Part shown: positions 1 to 10,665 of the stretch, in pieces | How positions within the stretch are numbered: position 1 is the first letter of the stretch | Layout of the letters: every line of letters starts with the position of its first letter | From: Rosellinia necatrix | Taxonomy: Eukaryota > Ascomycota > Sordariomycetes > Xylariales > Xylariaceae | NCBI GenBank assembly: GCA_021209875.1 | Contig: JAGYVD010000002.1 | Span: 6,076,001-6,140,000 of the forward strand | Reading direction: 5' to 3' | DNA length: 64,000 nucleotides | Position numbers and translations under genes: made by a program | Notes under the pieces: generated by a model | The model's database searches: none | The model's input: the letters and a program-made list of their open reading frames with translations, nothing else | What the model was told of the DNA's origin: nothing

Positions 1-1905
1 GACTGCGCTAGTCATCTGCCTCCTGTTGCCTAGCTGTTCTGCCTTGCCCCGGTCGGGTGGAGGGGGTGCCATCCTTCATGCTGTGAGCCCATGCCCGGTC
101 CACGAACGTAACAGCCGCTGGTACGAAGTACTCTCCGCAGCGGATGTGCCATATAATACGACCTTGGTTGTGAGAGGAGATAACGTAGGTGGCGCCGGGG
201 TAATGACGAATCTACGAATGGGAAGTCGTCTGGGAAGGACACGAGGATTCTACCTCACTCGGAGTCGCTTGATTGTGAAAATAATGCGGAAGAACCCCGA
301 CATATGTAGGAAGCAGATTTTTGCGCCCCGTATTGTGCCTTGTAGTGGGCGTGATGCCTCTATTTTACTGATGGACCACACAGATATCATCGGTAAATAA
401 GAAAAGAGATGGGTCGAATCATCAACACTTGGGACCTGTATTGGGCGGTATTCTAAAAAGAGATGACGATCATAGGATAAGATCGGAACCCCGCTCGTTA
501 CCGACGAATCCAGGTTCCCCGCACCATGTCCATGTCCTTGGCCGAACAGGCCTTATATTGGTCCGAGGGGGGGTCAAACCGGGATCCCTATAGGACCATC
601 AATGCATACATACATACATACACACATACATACATACATACACACATACATACATACATACACACATACATACATACATACACATATACATACATACATA
701 CATATATACATTACATGTCGCTTGAATGGTGAGGGGCGGAGTCCTACCTGGTATGACGTGCATCTTACTCACCTCCATCATGCTGCTTCCGTCCTGAAAC
801 ACGCCAACTTATGGTACGGTCCGGTTGGCATTGTTGCCTGGGGCTGCCTGATCTAGGCAGCTCAAAGCTTGACCTGCAAGAGCAGCGGCGGTAATTCGCT
901 CCGCTTGCGCAGGTTCGCCGTTGTCTAATTGCCTATGTCGCTCTCGAATGTGCCTCTACCTACGCATATGAAGCCCGGGGATGATACGGGGGGAGTGGAA
1001 GGGGCAGGGGTGGAGAGGGGCGTTATAGATACTCTTATTGCCCAGGAAATCGCTGGTAGAAATCGGTTGTAAATGAAACGATTTTCACGATACCGTGGGA
1101 AGCACTCTCATACACGCAATCCCCCACCCCGCCCTTCCCTCTTTTCAGCCACGGACTATGACGTTGTATTCCCAGTGTAGCTTCTGCCGCTACCTGCGGC
1201 TCCCCCACATATGCTTTTTACACTTCGGCGAGATGGGATCCGGGAACTTTCTCACCAGCGAGTGACCAGATACGGTTCGCGGCCCAACACCCCAACGACG
1301 AGGCAACGCGGTGGCGGGTGAAATTGGGGCATATTGTCCATGCCAAGTCTATAATCTAAGCGTCGTACACAAGTCAAAATGACTCACCCACCTCTGTCTG
1401 ATAGTGGTACTTCGGCGACGGGAGGCCTCGACAATATCATGTCTAGCCAATGATGGGCATGAGTAGAGGCTACGTACAATGCAGCTAGGTGCCCTTAGAA
1501 TCGATAAGTATAAATTACCTAGAGTGACGTGTACTTTCTCTCCATCATAGTTTTAACCCTGCCATTGGAGTGGTTGAGTTATTATCAAGCTAGACACGAG
1601 GGAGCCGACCTTCGCTATCGTGCAGGTGAACTCCCACCCGGCCGTCCCCACCTTGGTTCGACGCAGCCTCACTGGAAGCGTATCTTTCACGTTGTAATAA
1701 ATGTAACCATAGGGAGCTACACCCAATGGGGTAATGGAGGGTGAGGAGGGAGCGGCAGGGGAAATGGCCGCAATACGTATAATGTGCAATATTAATATGC
1801 CGTGGCTACCTCAGCAATATATTGCTTCTCGTGACTTTCCTTCCCCTCCTTGTTGTGCTGAGCCACGCAGTTCGCCTATTTTTGCCGCCTGGGCTGACTT
1901 GACAC
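1..1905. other. gene-free left flank
   Basis: No open frame here has fungal protein character or splice-joined exons. The only structured element is the ACAT microsatellite listed separately. The stretch just before the kinase gene (about 1750-1905) would be its promoter, but I see no clear motif in it. Confidence 0.6.
603..712. repeat. ACAT-type microsatellite with 20-bp higher-order period
   Basis: A run of tacatacata/cacacataca blocks repeats about every 20 bp for roughly 110 bp, then degenerates into catatataca. The His/Thr/Tyr-rich and Cys/Met/Tyr-rich frames that cross it are translations of the repeat, not genes. Confidence 0.95.
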
Positions 1906-1941
1906 ATGATTGCACTTCTACAACATCTATACCAAACCACC

Positions 1942-4136
1942 ATGGGGCTGTTTGGCCTGGGTAAAACTGCAGCCGAGGCAGATCTTCAATACCTGGACGA
2001 ATGCCAATCCCAGATCCAGGACCGGATGGTTTGCAACATTTTTGGCCATAGATTTATACCGGAGGGCTCAATATCGCCATTATTTGACGGAATAGACCTT
2101 AATCGCTTGTTACCGGGCGCTTCTGAAGATCTAAAGAGATTCATCCGATCAAAAGCGAAAAGGGTCTGCCTGATCACCTTGAGAACTCTTAACTGCGCTA
2201 GGCCAGACTTAGTGGTAGTATTCAATACCTTCCAAAAAAATGGATTCACGGACGCCCTTCTGCCCATCGGCAATGTTCTCGAGGATAGCGGCCGTGGCAG
2301 CTCGCGGACCAATAACCAGGGATCGCGTGCTGTTGGCGATAATCCGGCCGATATTTCATTCAGTATGAAGCCGTGGAACTTTGGCACCAAAGTAGCCTTC
2401 AAAGAAAATCAATGGAGGTTCATCGCCCCCGTCTTCAACCAGAGTTGTCGTAAAAATGGTGGCAAGGAAATCCCCAAGAACGCTATTTTGCCTTTTCTAG
2501 AAAGAAACAAATTGTCACAGGGTGGTCACTTTAGCGACGTCTATCGGGTACTTCTTCTAGAGGACCATCAAGATAAACTCAAAAAGGTACGCGAATCCAA
2601 GGATCTAAACCCCAACTGCTCTTCGTCTGTTTGTCCTAACTGTAAATAGGATGATGGCGCACCTGGCGTGTTTGTCGCTCTCAAAGAACTCAAAAGCCAA
2701 ATTCCAGGGGAAGACCATTACGACGTGAAGACCGCATGGAAGCGCGAGACAGACGCTCTGAATCAACTAAGCGAGCTGGAACATCCTAATTTGATTCGCC
2801 GTATAGATGCGTTCAAGTCGTGCAATAGTTAGTAGCACCCGTTTTCTTTAATTTCTTGCATTTAGTGTGCGAGAGGTTCCTTTCCCACGTTCTCTGTGCT
2901 CGGCCGCGGCTTGATAAAGCCTTGAGGTATCGGGTACCTTGCAACGACCGTTTGCTGACTCTAAACTTGGAAGCGTACTGTATAATGTTCGAATGGGCAA
3001 ACGGCGGTACACTTCGCGAATTTTGGACCAACAATAAGAACGCTCATTTTGAACTCACCGGCAATCGAATCAAGCAAGTTTTGACCCAACTGTGCGGCCT
3101 GGCTGAAGCTGTTTGCATGTTGCACAATACGAACCCACACACGAGCACTGGCCTTGAAGAAATTGCTAATCAAAAGCTGAGCTTCAAGAATAAAGGGCGG
3201 CGGGGACTCGGTTTGGAGGAAAATATCGGCGTTTCGAATCGGGATAGAAATATCTCTGATAAATCCTCTGATAATGGCAGTGCCTCGCCATCAGACTCGA
3301 GCAACGTGCCTGAGATTAACCTTCCAAATGAGTCTCATGACAACATGACTAAGCACTGGCGCCATGGAGATATTAAGCCCGAGAACATATTGGTTGCTAC
3401 AAATCCGTTGTCGTGGCTTGGGACACTAAAGATTGCGGATCTGGGGTTGGCCAAACAACATGAGTTCGCAACAGCAGTTCGGGTTGAAGTCACATCTACA
3501 GAACACACGACGCTACACTACGAGGCCCCTGAGGCTGTTACTAATAGAACACAGCCTAGATCCCGGCGCTATGACATTTGGTCAATGGGCTGTATCATCC
3601 TCGAGTCTGTTATCTGGCTTCTTTATGGTTACGATGGCCTGCTAGAATTCTACCGGGATAACAAGAAATTCAAGCCCCATGGACAACATACCCCTTACTT
3701 CACCACCGAGACCAACGAAAATGGCTCGGAGATTGCTAGTGTGAGCGAAACTGTGACAAGTTGGATAACGGGTATACTAGAAAATGACCCGGAATGCAAG
3801 GAAACCACTGCGCTCCGGGAACTACTTGAGCTGGTGAAGGATAGACTGCTGGTAGTGGCAATTTCTACTAGAGAAACACCAAATGCGGTGCAATTTCGCG
3901 CTAATGCCGCGGAATTGCATAAAGGAATCAGCAACATCCTGTCAGCCACGGAATATGACACCAAATATCTATTCACCGGCAAAAGCCGGAAGGATATCGA
4001 AGTTCCCTGGTCGCTCAGAACAACTCAGAACGATGCTTCTCGAAAAAAGACCTCCCGAAACCAAGAATACCTAGGCGTTAATCGCCTACTGCCCCATAGG
4101 TCACCACAGCATGCAATGGCAAGTTCCTATTTATAA
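1942..4136 (+). CDS. protein kinase, spliced; C-terminal end unresolved
   Basis: A eukaryotic-type Ser/Thr protein kinase domain follows a roughly 190-residue N-terminal region that I do not recognise. Exon 1 is 1942-2586. Intron 1 (2587-2649) has donor GTACGC and branch CTAAC. Exon 2 is 2650-2827 with the VALKEL lysine. The next exon opens near 2974 (acceptor after a CTAAAC branch), which gives the hinge CIMFEWANGG; an acceptor at 2865 also keeps frame. Visible motifs are a loose glycine loop (SQGGHFSDVY), the catalytic loop HGDIKPEN, DLG in place of DFG, HYEAPEA and DIWSMGC. I chose ATG 1942 because it has an ideal ACCATGG context; ATG 1906 is in frame. The frame stops at 4136, but an open frame in another phase and more splice signals continue towards the HET gene. 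A kinase-HET fusion is possible. The domain call is firm; the limits are not. Confidence 0.82.
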
Positions 4137-4658
4137 CCCAAGATGGGATTGTCATCACCGGGCGAATAGCTGACGGCTATTATCCTTTCAAGGATGTATG
4201 TCAACCGCTACGCTATTCAACGTAATTTCTTGATTGCTGACCCGGTAGGTTTGTTGATGAAGACTGTGAGTAGGCTTGTTCGAGAATGAAAGAATGGGTA
4301 TCATGTTGACTCAGGCCATAGTATGTGAGTTGTCTATTTAACAACCCCGGCGAGAGATTAGTGGGATCTATTGCTGACCGTGGCCCTTGGATACTCGTCC
4401 AAATGCAGAGGGTAAGCTCTTCTAAGAAACGCTGCTAGCACCATTTACTGACGCAAATTTATAGCACGTGAGTCAACCTGCTCTGATATGATGAAAATTG
4501 CATGAACTGATATTTCGTCTCATGCCCTTGTCAGGCGGTAAGCCTTGTTTCTTATCCTAGGTTACATAACCAACGGAATAACACAACTAACTAAAGTCGA
4601 AACTAGGATGTAGGTGACCATACAAACCGATTGCGATATTGAAGCTAATAAGACTTAG
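4137..4658 (+). other. splice-signal-dense linker between kinase and HET genes
   Basis: A protein-like frame at about 4100-4195 (includes ITQDGIVITGRIADGYYPF) ends at a GTATGT donor. Then come donor/acceptor pairs that read as consecutive introns: 4196-4248, 4266-4321, 4325-4408, 4412-4464, 4468-4534, 4538-4596 and 4610-4658. The pieces between them are 17, 3, 3, 3, 3 and 13 nt. Most have a CTGAC or CTAAC branch site before the acceptor. The phase-0 reading of the 17-nt piece contains a stop, so this exact model does not translate cleanly. It may be a real intron cluster, alternative splicing, or a decayed join. Confidence 0.45.
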
Positions 4659-6746
4659 TTGGATGATGCTTGGGACTTTCTTGGGGATGGCGAATTTTCG
4701 ATCCCGTTAATGGAAGCCAATGGGTTTGATACGTCAAGGGTATTTCCGGAGGGCACACCACCCCTGTGCGAACACTGCCTTGCCCTTGACTTCAGGAGCT
4801 TAGGGCTAGTAGCGAGGGAAGAGTTTTATTTCCTGGAGATACGCGCTGGAGTATGTATCTTGTGCAGTTTGATTCTTGAACTTTGCGATGAATCGAATCT
4901 TTTCCGTCCCGACGACGCGGAAGCGGTGGAAATCTGGAGGGTTAAGGGTGGATTGGCTCTGCAAAGCAGGGGGACGCCGGTTTTATCTATCTATGGTACA
5001 CCATGTAAGACCATACGCAGCAAAGCAGCCGTTTCGACTTTACGCTGACATCTCTCCAGCCACCTATGCGGGTTTGGAGTCACAAAAACAACCTCTTCCA
5101 GTCGGGTTACCCAAACTTGCGACTATCGGAAGCCAGATGTATTTCATGGTTCTCAATCGATGGCTAGAGGATTGCGACAAGAACCACACGGGCTGTCGCC
5201 CAACAACATCCGAATTGTCTCTTTTTAGGACTCCGACTAGATTACTTGACGTCGGAGAAAAGGGCTCTCCAAGCGTTCGCCTCGTTGAGACGAAGAGCTG
5301 GGAGACATGTCAAGACCGGTGTCTCAAGTATATTGCTGTGTCCCATCCATGGGGCGAGCAAACCGAACACACCCATTATTGTACTACCCCATCAAATATT
5401 AGCCTTCACAAAGCCGGTATACCTACCGATATTCTCCCGAATACCTTCAAAGATGCCATTCAAGTCACAAGAGAGCTGGGAGTGCGATATCTCTGGATCG
5501 ACTCGCTCTGCATTGTGCAGGGAAAGGACGGTGACTTTAGCGAGGAGGCAATACACATGGAGACGGTGTTTTCTTCTGCATACTGTGTGATAGCCGCGAC
5601 ATGTGCAAGGGGCATGTCGAGCGGCTTCCTTGGGGCAAGGAACGACAGAAAGGTGATCAAGGCCGAGAAACCTGGGGAGTCCCCATTTTATATCTGCGAA
5701 TTTATCGACAATTTCCAGCGAGAAGTTATTGAGGGCCCATTGAACCAAAGAGGTTGGGTTCTGCAGGAAAGAGCGCTGGCACGGCGAACAATCTACTTTG
5801 CGAAAAGTCAGACCTACTGGGAGTGTGGCGAGGGTGTTCGATGTGAGACGCTAGCGAGAATGAGGAAGTAAGTAACCTCACACCATTAGAACCTAACCAG
5901 TCTTACATCCGACTAGGCGAGCCCTTACTAATAGAACCCCCCCCATCCAGCAACCAAGCCGACTTACTCGGCGATCCCAAATTCCCCAGGGTGGCAACCG
6001 AATCGACGAAGGGTGGGCGAATACGTCTGTACGAGCTCCTGTACAAGCAGTATTCGCGACTCCGCTTCACGAACATCTACGACCGGCCGCTCGCGATCGC
6101 CGGGATCGAGCAGCGGCTCATCCGCGCGTTCGACACGCAGGGGGGGTACGGCGTCTTCACGCGGTACTTCGGCCGGGGGCTGCTCTGGCAGCGCGACACG
6201 GAGTCGGCGCTGCCAGGGGTGATGGAGCCGATCCGGTTTCCGCGGCGGCCGCAGGCGTGCCGGGTGCCCTCGTGGTCGTGGATGGCGTACGAGGGCGCCA
6301 TCGCGTTCATGGACCTGCCGTTCGGCGAGATCGACTGGGAAGAGAGGGAGCTCCGCTCGCCCTGGGACCCCGCCCACCCGGGCCTGGAGTCGTCATCGTT
6401 GTCGTCGTCCCGGCCGAATAATAGCTCCAACTCGACTTGGCATACTGCTGATGCCAACGGAGGGGCTGGCTTGACGGTGATCGCGCGAGATTTCTCCGCT
6501 TCGGCGGACGCTTACCTTGTGTATGACAGAGGAGATAGACCGGATGATCATATAGTGAAGTGTGTTATAGTTGGGAAAAGGAAAGGGATGACGGAAACTG
6601 ACGGCAAACGAATTCACTACGTGCTGATTATTGCCCGAGAGCAGGGCAGCGGCCTTAATGTAGGGTATAAACGAATAGGGGTTGGTTCGTTACCCGGGAG
6701 TTTGATAACCTTGGAGGAAGCCGGTCTGCGAGTCCAAGTCTTATAA
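4659..6746 (+). CDS. HET-domain (heterokaryon incompatibility) protein
   Basis: HET domain proteins act in fungal non-self recognition and related cell-death responses. Exons are 4659-5004, 5060-5867 and 5951-6746. Both introns (5005-5059 GTAAGA with CTGAC branch; 5868-5950 GTAAGT with ACTAAT branch) close the frame exactly. An N-terminal Cys pair (LCEHC, then CILC) precedes the HET core: KYIAVSHPWG, RYLWIDSLCIVQG, METVFSSAYCVIAATCARG, and GPLNQRGWVLQERALARRTIYF. A typical C-terminal region with PSWSWMAYEG follows. No in-frame ATG sits at the left end; the exon starts after a TTAG acceptor at 4658, so upstream coding exists and may be the kinase. Base composition turns sharply GC-rich from about 5960 to 6420. 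Confidence 0.88.
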
Positions 6747-7221
6747 CACCTTTATAGCAATCCATTATGGACCAAAAGTGAGATTAGACAACAGCCATTT
6801 TGGTGAAGGGTCTAATTGAGTAAGCGCGGTTATATAGGGAGGTTTCAAGAATCACTTGGTGTACCCCCCAGTAATAGCGACCTATGCGCTAGAGGAACAG
6901 AGCAACACAATCAATTCAATTGGTCAAGAGTCTCATTTGCTTAAAGCAGTTAGTGTAAGTGAGGTACCATACAGAGTGTCGAGTAGTTACCCATTATAGT
7001 AGACTTCCATCCTTTCTACAACTTCGCTTTTCAATCGTTGCATTAGCCGTATTAGAATTGTGGTATTAGCAAGCGAGTAGAGGATTAACCACGCCTGTTG
7101 GAAACCCCCGCGGAGTGATAAAAACACAGTAGACGAAAAGGATATGATCTACGGGGCTGTGTAAGAAATGCACATGTATAATAATATAAATGGCAGACCA
7201 ATAATGGACTAGTACCACCAA

Positions 7222-7245
7222 TTTTTTTTTTTTTTTTTTTTTTTT
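7222..7245. repeat. poly-T run
   Basis: An uninterrupted run of about 24 T on the plus strand, perhaps the tail of a decayed retroelement on the minus strand. No coding remnant is attached. Confidence 0.9.
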
Positions 7246-7589
7246 GGCGCAGCGGTTAACTTCTATCTAACAGATAACGATGCAGCTATAAAGATTTGCC
7301 TGAAGACTTAGGTAGATTAGGCTAGGCCCTCTGCAACTACGAGATGAGGCCTCTGGTCTTTGGGTTATATAAGGCGGATGGAGATCAATTGCCACAGCAT
7401 AAGGCTGCCCCTTTGATTTGTTACCTATTCCTTTCTGCTATAGAGTTGGAATTGCTTTGCTACCTATAGTAGACCTTGCAATAGCATAAGTTAGTTATGT
7501 CTAAAATTACCAGCAGTAGAACTAGCGGTAAGAACAGTGGCATCAACGCTTAAAATCAAGGCTCTAGAGCGTATTCGGCAATAAGACCT

Positions 7590-8150
7590 TGTCAGATGTA
7601 AAAGCCACAGAGCCGAGCAATGGCTACCATATGGTGCGACTTTAGTAGTAAATTTGTATATATCAGGGCGAAGGGGCGCTTAGTGTAGATGGTAGGCCCA
7701 GGAATCAACAGAATTGCCCTACACCCACATTACACTATCTGCTTGCGACCCAGCTTCTACCCTCTGGTGAGTGCATCTCATTCTGAACATTCGGCCTATC
7801 AGAGACATTGAGACATAATCTGAGGGCATGTATCAGAGCTAATAGAAGACCGTTGTTATTAGGTCTTAGTGATATCTCAAGATACATTCACGAGTAGCGA
7901 TATTCGAGCGGTGTTGTCAGGTGCATAAAGCACATAGCGAGGTACTGGCTACCTTACAGTATAGTTCTAGTGCTATATTGGTGTATATAAGGACTAAAGG
8001 CCTCCCACCTCAGATCGCAGTCCAGGAATCAATTGAATCGAGCCCTACATCTGAACCGAGTTATTTACTTGCGACTCAGCTGTTATCCTCTTGTGACTAA
8101 AACTTTAGACATTCACCATATGTCAGGTGTCAAGCTTTGAGTAGCATATC
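7590..8150. repeat. diverged direct duplication, offset about 325 bp
   Basis: Segments at 7591 and 7917 start with similar GTCAG(A/G)TG strings. They share in the same order an imperfect TATATA, CCAGGAATCAA (7698 and 8022), GCCCTACA, CTTGCGAC (7742 and 8068) and CAGCT. The offset is 324-326 bp throughout, so this is one duplicated unit that has decayed. It may be a tandem LTR relic. Confidence 0.6.
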
Positions 8151-10470
8151 ATAGGCCTTGCGCTCTTAGCTAGAACTGGGATGATATTTAGGAATAAACA
8201 ATCTTGGAACTGAATTGTGTCCCAACGCCCAGAAGGTCTCTATTCTCTCTCTCCACATCCCTATTTTTGGTCCTCCTCCCGTTTTCTCTCTCTTCTAGGA
8301 CGGCGCCATCGTTGTTGTAGACCTCTTGGTGGGTATAGGAGCCGCTCGTAGCGGCGGTGCTGTCCATGATAGAACCGGGTCTGTACATGCGTAAGGATCT
8401 TCATGCCCGGATTATATGAGTAAAAGCGCCCCGTGGGGAGGATTTGAGTGGTGGAGAGTGAAAGAATAAGACAACACCTACGTGTTATTGCCAGACATGA
8501 CGATAAGTGTAGAGGTAGAAGTCGACTCAGGGGCAAATGGTTTGCCTATCGGATGGGGGATTAACGGCGGGGAGTGCTGCAGGGGAGTATGAAAGCTATG
8601 ATAATGTCGAAGGCAGCCTTTGCAGGAGCTTGGGAGCTTGCTGGCTCGACCGGTCTATGACTGAACGCTGTGGAATTGAATCAAACGATAAGATACTCGG
8701 CTTTATATAGCTCAAGAAGAGAGTAGCGAGAAAACTAGTGAGATGTGCCATCGCTCTCGTCTAATAGCCGCATTTTTCGTGCCATTATAACTACCTAGTA
8801 TGACCACTCAATTCTCTGCTTACCAGAGAGATAATGAGCATATTCAAGCATCACCACTCTAAACGAATAGCTTGAACCCACCTCCATCCCCCCCATCCCG
8901 TTTGCCAACTCGCATTTGTACTAGTTAGTAGGAAGGCGCCCCAGGCGATCAACATTCCAGGACCCGGCCGGAATCGCCACAGGGGCAGCATAGCATTGTA
9001 CAACAACAGCACCTCCGGAGGTTATCTAGTACACCCGGGGTGGACACATCTCTATCTCGGGATATGTGGGTCTTGGCTTTGATGTGCTGTAGCCATTCGA
9101 AAGCGAAGTTGTAGATGGGATGGAGACCTAGTAATTGACATGAAGTCCACCGTAGTGGTAACCACTCGACACTGTGGGTCGTAATGTACCTTTCAATCTT
9201 ATGCACAGTCAAAACTTGTTATATATGTAGCCAACTCAACTTCGGTCAATTTAATTAGTCCGTCAGTCCATCCGTCTGTGCTGCTTGAACCGTGATATCT
9301 TAAAACCAGGTCCGCTCCAGCCGCCACCCTGGGGTTAGTTGTTGGGCTAGCTCCATCCGCTAGTCCGTAACTCCGTAGTTGGCACAATGTGCCAACCTCT
9401 TTATGTGCTTCCATCGAGAGCCGCAAAATCCAAAAGTTTGGTGCCTCTAGAAATCTCGTGAATGGCAGTTTTACACCTAATCACCAGCAAACATGTCGTT
9501 ATAAGAGCAAGGCTCGATTAATCAGGTCATTGGCGTTGCTATGCTATCTAAAGGCTATTGAAATTATCTAAGGCTATTTCCAATATCTGGTGACCGCTGT
9601 ATGTTTGCTGTTTGAATCTATCCCGGGAGACGGCCGGGTCGAAGGTGGAGGGGTTTCGTTCACCAATACACGGTATTGAGTAGGTAGTGCTGTACATATT
9701 CAGTGTACACTACTACGTCGGCCAGGCATTGGATGACAGGGGAGACCGATCCATGCACTTCCAATACTACCGTACCGGAGACACCGTATCAAGACACCAC
9801 ACAGCAGCCCCCAACTGACTCAAATGCGCTCCAGCTCCTGTATTTTATATGCTATGAGCAGAACCAAAATCAATAGGAAAAATAAAATATTACTCTGGCA
9901 GGCTAAATATAGGTCAGGTAACTTTTGGGAGGCTCCGTTTTTATTTTATTATTCTATTTGGCGGCTGGGTAGGATAGTAGAGACTCAATCTTTTCGGGGC
10001 ACCATGTAGACTTGTGTGGCTTCTTCGTATTACCGTAGATCTGACTATAGGTATTTTACATCATCTTTTTGCGACATTTTACTGGCATGATGTGTTCTTG
10101 AATGGTCATGTAATGCGGCCGGTGGATCGAGTCACAATGCTGAGCCCGGCTGATTAGCTAAACGAGACTTGGCAACCATACACCGAACAGTTCCAATGTC
10201 CTACATCTAACTATGTAGGCTGGGCCAGCGATCGCACACCGGGTCGATCTGGCCGGCCAGGATTCTTATAAACGGCCCGGTTGGCGATGCGTTTGCTGCG
10301 CACGGGCTTTCCTTCGCCACCTCGCTCTTCTACCCCTCACCGAGGGGGAGATTTCTCGGTGATGGTCCGGGGTTTTTTTTATTATTATCTGGCCGTAGCC
10401 TTCGCGCCTGAAGGCTACAGCTGGATAACAAGCCCCTCTCAGTTCTTGGTCTCTGGGCGAGAGCGCGAGT

Positions 10471-10665
10471 ATGGGCCGCTATTCGAAGCGCACAGCTGAC
10501 TTGCTTGAGAGGCTTGCGCTTCCTCTCCAATCCGGTCCAAAATATGCCTGGGCGTGGTTTTGGGCAGCCATTCGAAGCGCACTGCCGACTTTCTTGAGAG
10601 GCTTGCGCTTCCTCTCCAGTCCGGTCCAAAATATGCCTGGGCGTGAGTTTGGGCAGCTATTCGAG
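10471..10665. repeat. 89-bp tandem repeat, about 2.2 copies
   Basis: ATTCGAAGCG recurs at 10481 and 10570, and the partial ATTCGAG at 10659, exactly 89 bp apart. The blocks between share TTGAGAGGCTTGCGCTTCC and CCAAAATATGCCTGGGCGTG with few differences. Open frames cross it on both strands because 89 bp is not a multiple of three; they are repeat translations. Confidence 0.9.

Noticed and set aside
599..856. His/Thr/Tyr-rich and Cys/Met/Val-rich small proteins
   Set aside because: Microsatellite translation only.
7222..8150. A complete LTR retrotransposon
   Set aside because: There are TATA-like and repeated LTR-like strings, but no matching terminal repeats with target-site duplication and no gag or pol remnant.
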